DNA of 22,832 bases, taken from CAZCJA01 sp964499015 (lineage in GTDB: Bacteria > Elusimicrobiota > Elusimicrobia > F11). Both the position numbers and the translations under genes were made by a program. Shown piece by piece: positions 22,652 to 22,832 of the stretch (position 1 is the stretch's first letter; the number at the start of each line of letters is the position of its first letter). The notes under the pieces are model-generated. The model made no database searches. It had not been told where the DNA came from and worked only from the letters and a program-made list of their open reading frames with translations. The DNA lies in assembly GCA_964499015.1 (NCBI GenBank), contig CAZCJA010000037.1, forward strand, positions 1 through 22,832. The letters are read 5' to 3'.

Positions 22652-22832
22652 TTAATCCTCCTTATCAGGTGGCGGCGCCATAGGCAGTTTGATGGAAAAA
22701 CGGGTGCCTTTGCCTTCCTGGCTTGTGACCAAAATGACGCCGCCGTGCTTCTGCACAATGTTGTTGCTGATGGCGAGCCCCAGGCCCGTGCCGCGGGCTT
22801 TGGTGGTGAAGAGCGGCTCAAAAATTTTCGTT
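22652..22832 (-). CDS. Sensor histidine kinase, C-terminal end (cut by window)
   Basis: Only the last 59 codons are visible, in the frame beginning at 22831. They show the end of a HATPase_c domain: the F box KIFEPLFTTK, the G2 box GTGLGLAISNNIVQKHGG, and the closing strand GKGTRFSIKLP. The N-terminal sensor and dimerisation domains lie outside the window. The stop TAA is 4 nt before the ATG of the HD-GYP regulator, so the two are co-transcribed and very likely cognate. The G2 box is of the common ArcB/NtrB-like type; no finer assignment is possible. Confidence 0.9.
   Translation of the reverse strand, partial: TKIFEPLFTTKARGTGLGLAISNNIVQKHGGVILVTSQEGKGTRFSIKLPMAPPPDKED

Noticed and set aside
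1..22832. CRISPR array, prophage or IS transposase
   Set aside because: No direct-repeat/spacer arrays, transposase domains or phage structural genes were seen; the only mobile-looking parts are the palindromes and the GIY-YIG cassette.

Overview
This window looks like a bacterial chromosome segment with fairly high GC content. It is densely coded, and no phage or plasmid genes were recognised. The best guess for the source is an uncultured Gram-negative lineage, possibly Elusimicrobiota or a relative. That is an inference from three things: a GspG-like pseudopilin of the type abundant in that phylum, paired secreted proteins with FlgD-Ig/T9SS-like C-termini and PorV-like outer-membrane proteins, and a UPF0278 (RNA-ligase-partner) PIN protein. 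No rRNA is present to settle it.

Layout, left to right. 1-3369 (+): translation GTPase TypA (5' end cut), a GspG-like pseudopilin, a lone receiver-domain response regulator and a PIN nuclease. 3377-6811 (+): a promoter, then a secreted multi-Ig protein with a T9SS-like C-terminus, overlapped by a PorV-like barrel gene, then a small exported TPR-like protein. 6819-9654 (-): a GAF-GAF-ANTAR sensor followed by glutamine-dependent NAD synthetase, which carries an in-frame palindromic insertion. 9676-16090 (+): a tightly packed operon of HD-GYP domain protein, ResB, CcsA, HemA, HemC and a CobA-HemD fusion, joining c-type cytochrome maturation to tetrapyrrole synthesis. HemA appears to start at CTG, one codon after the in-frame stop of ccsA, and lacks most of its C-terminal dimerisation domain. 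16122-19339 (+): a second cargo/PorV pair, a secreted subtilase with a FlgD-Ig C-terminus and its overlapping PorV-like gene.

19340-19764 is the most unusual stretch. A tRNA-Leu(CAA) gene on the minus strand is followed by a small GIY-YIG nuclease gene. On the far side of that gene lies an inverted copy of the first 29 nt of the same tRNA, split exactly twice by 19-nt palindrome-bearing elements. 19808-20620 (+) encodes an inositol-monophosphatase-family protein. Just beyond it, four CTTAA repeats at an exact 11-nt period precede a -10 element and a strong intrinsic terminator, which together suggest a roughly 70-nt small RNA under PhoB-type control. The right end (-) holds nucleoside diphosphate kinase, an HD-GYP response regulator and the last 59 codons of a histidine kinase.

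Several transcription units have a -10 hexamer only 7-10 nt before the start codon and no Shine-Dalgarno, which suggests leaderless mRNAs. Other genes use good Shine-Dalgarno sites or ATGA overlaps.
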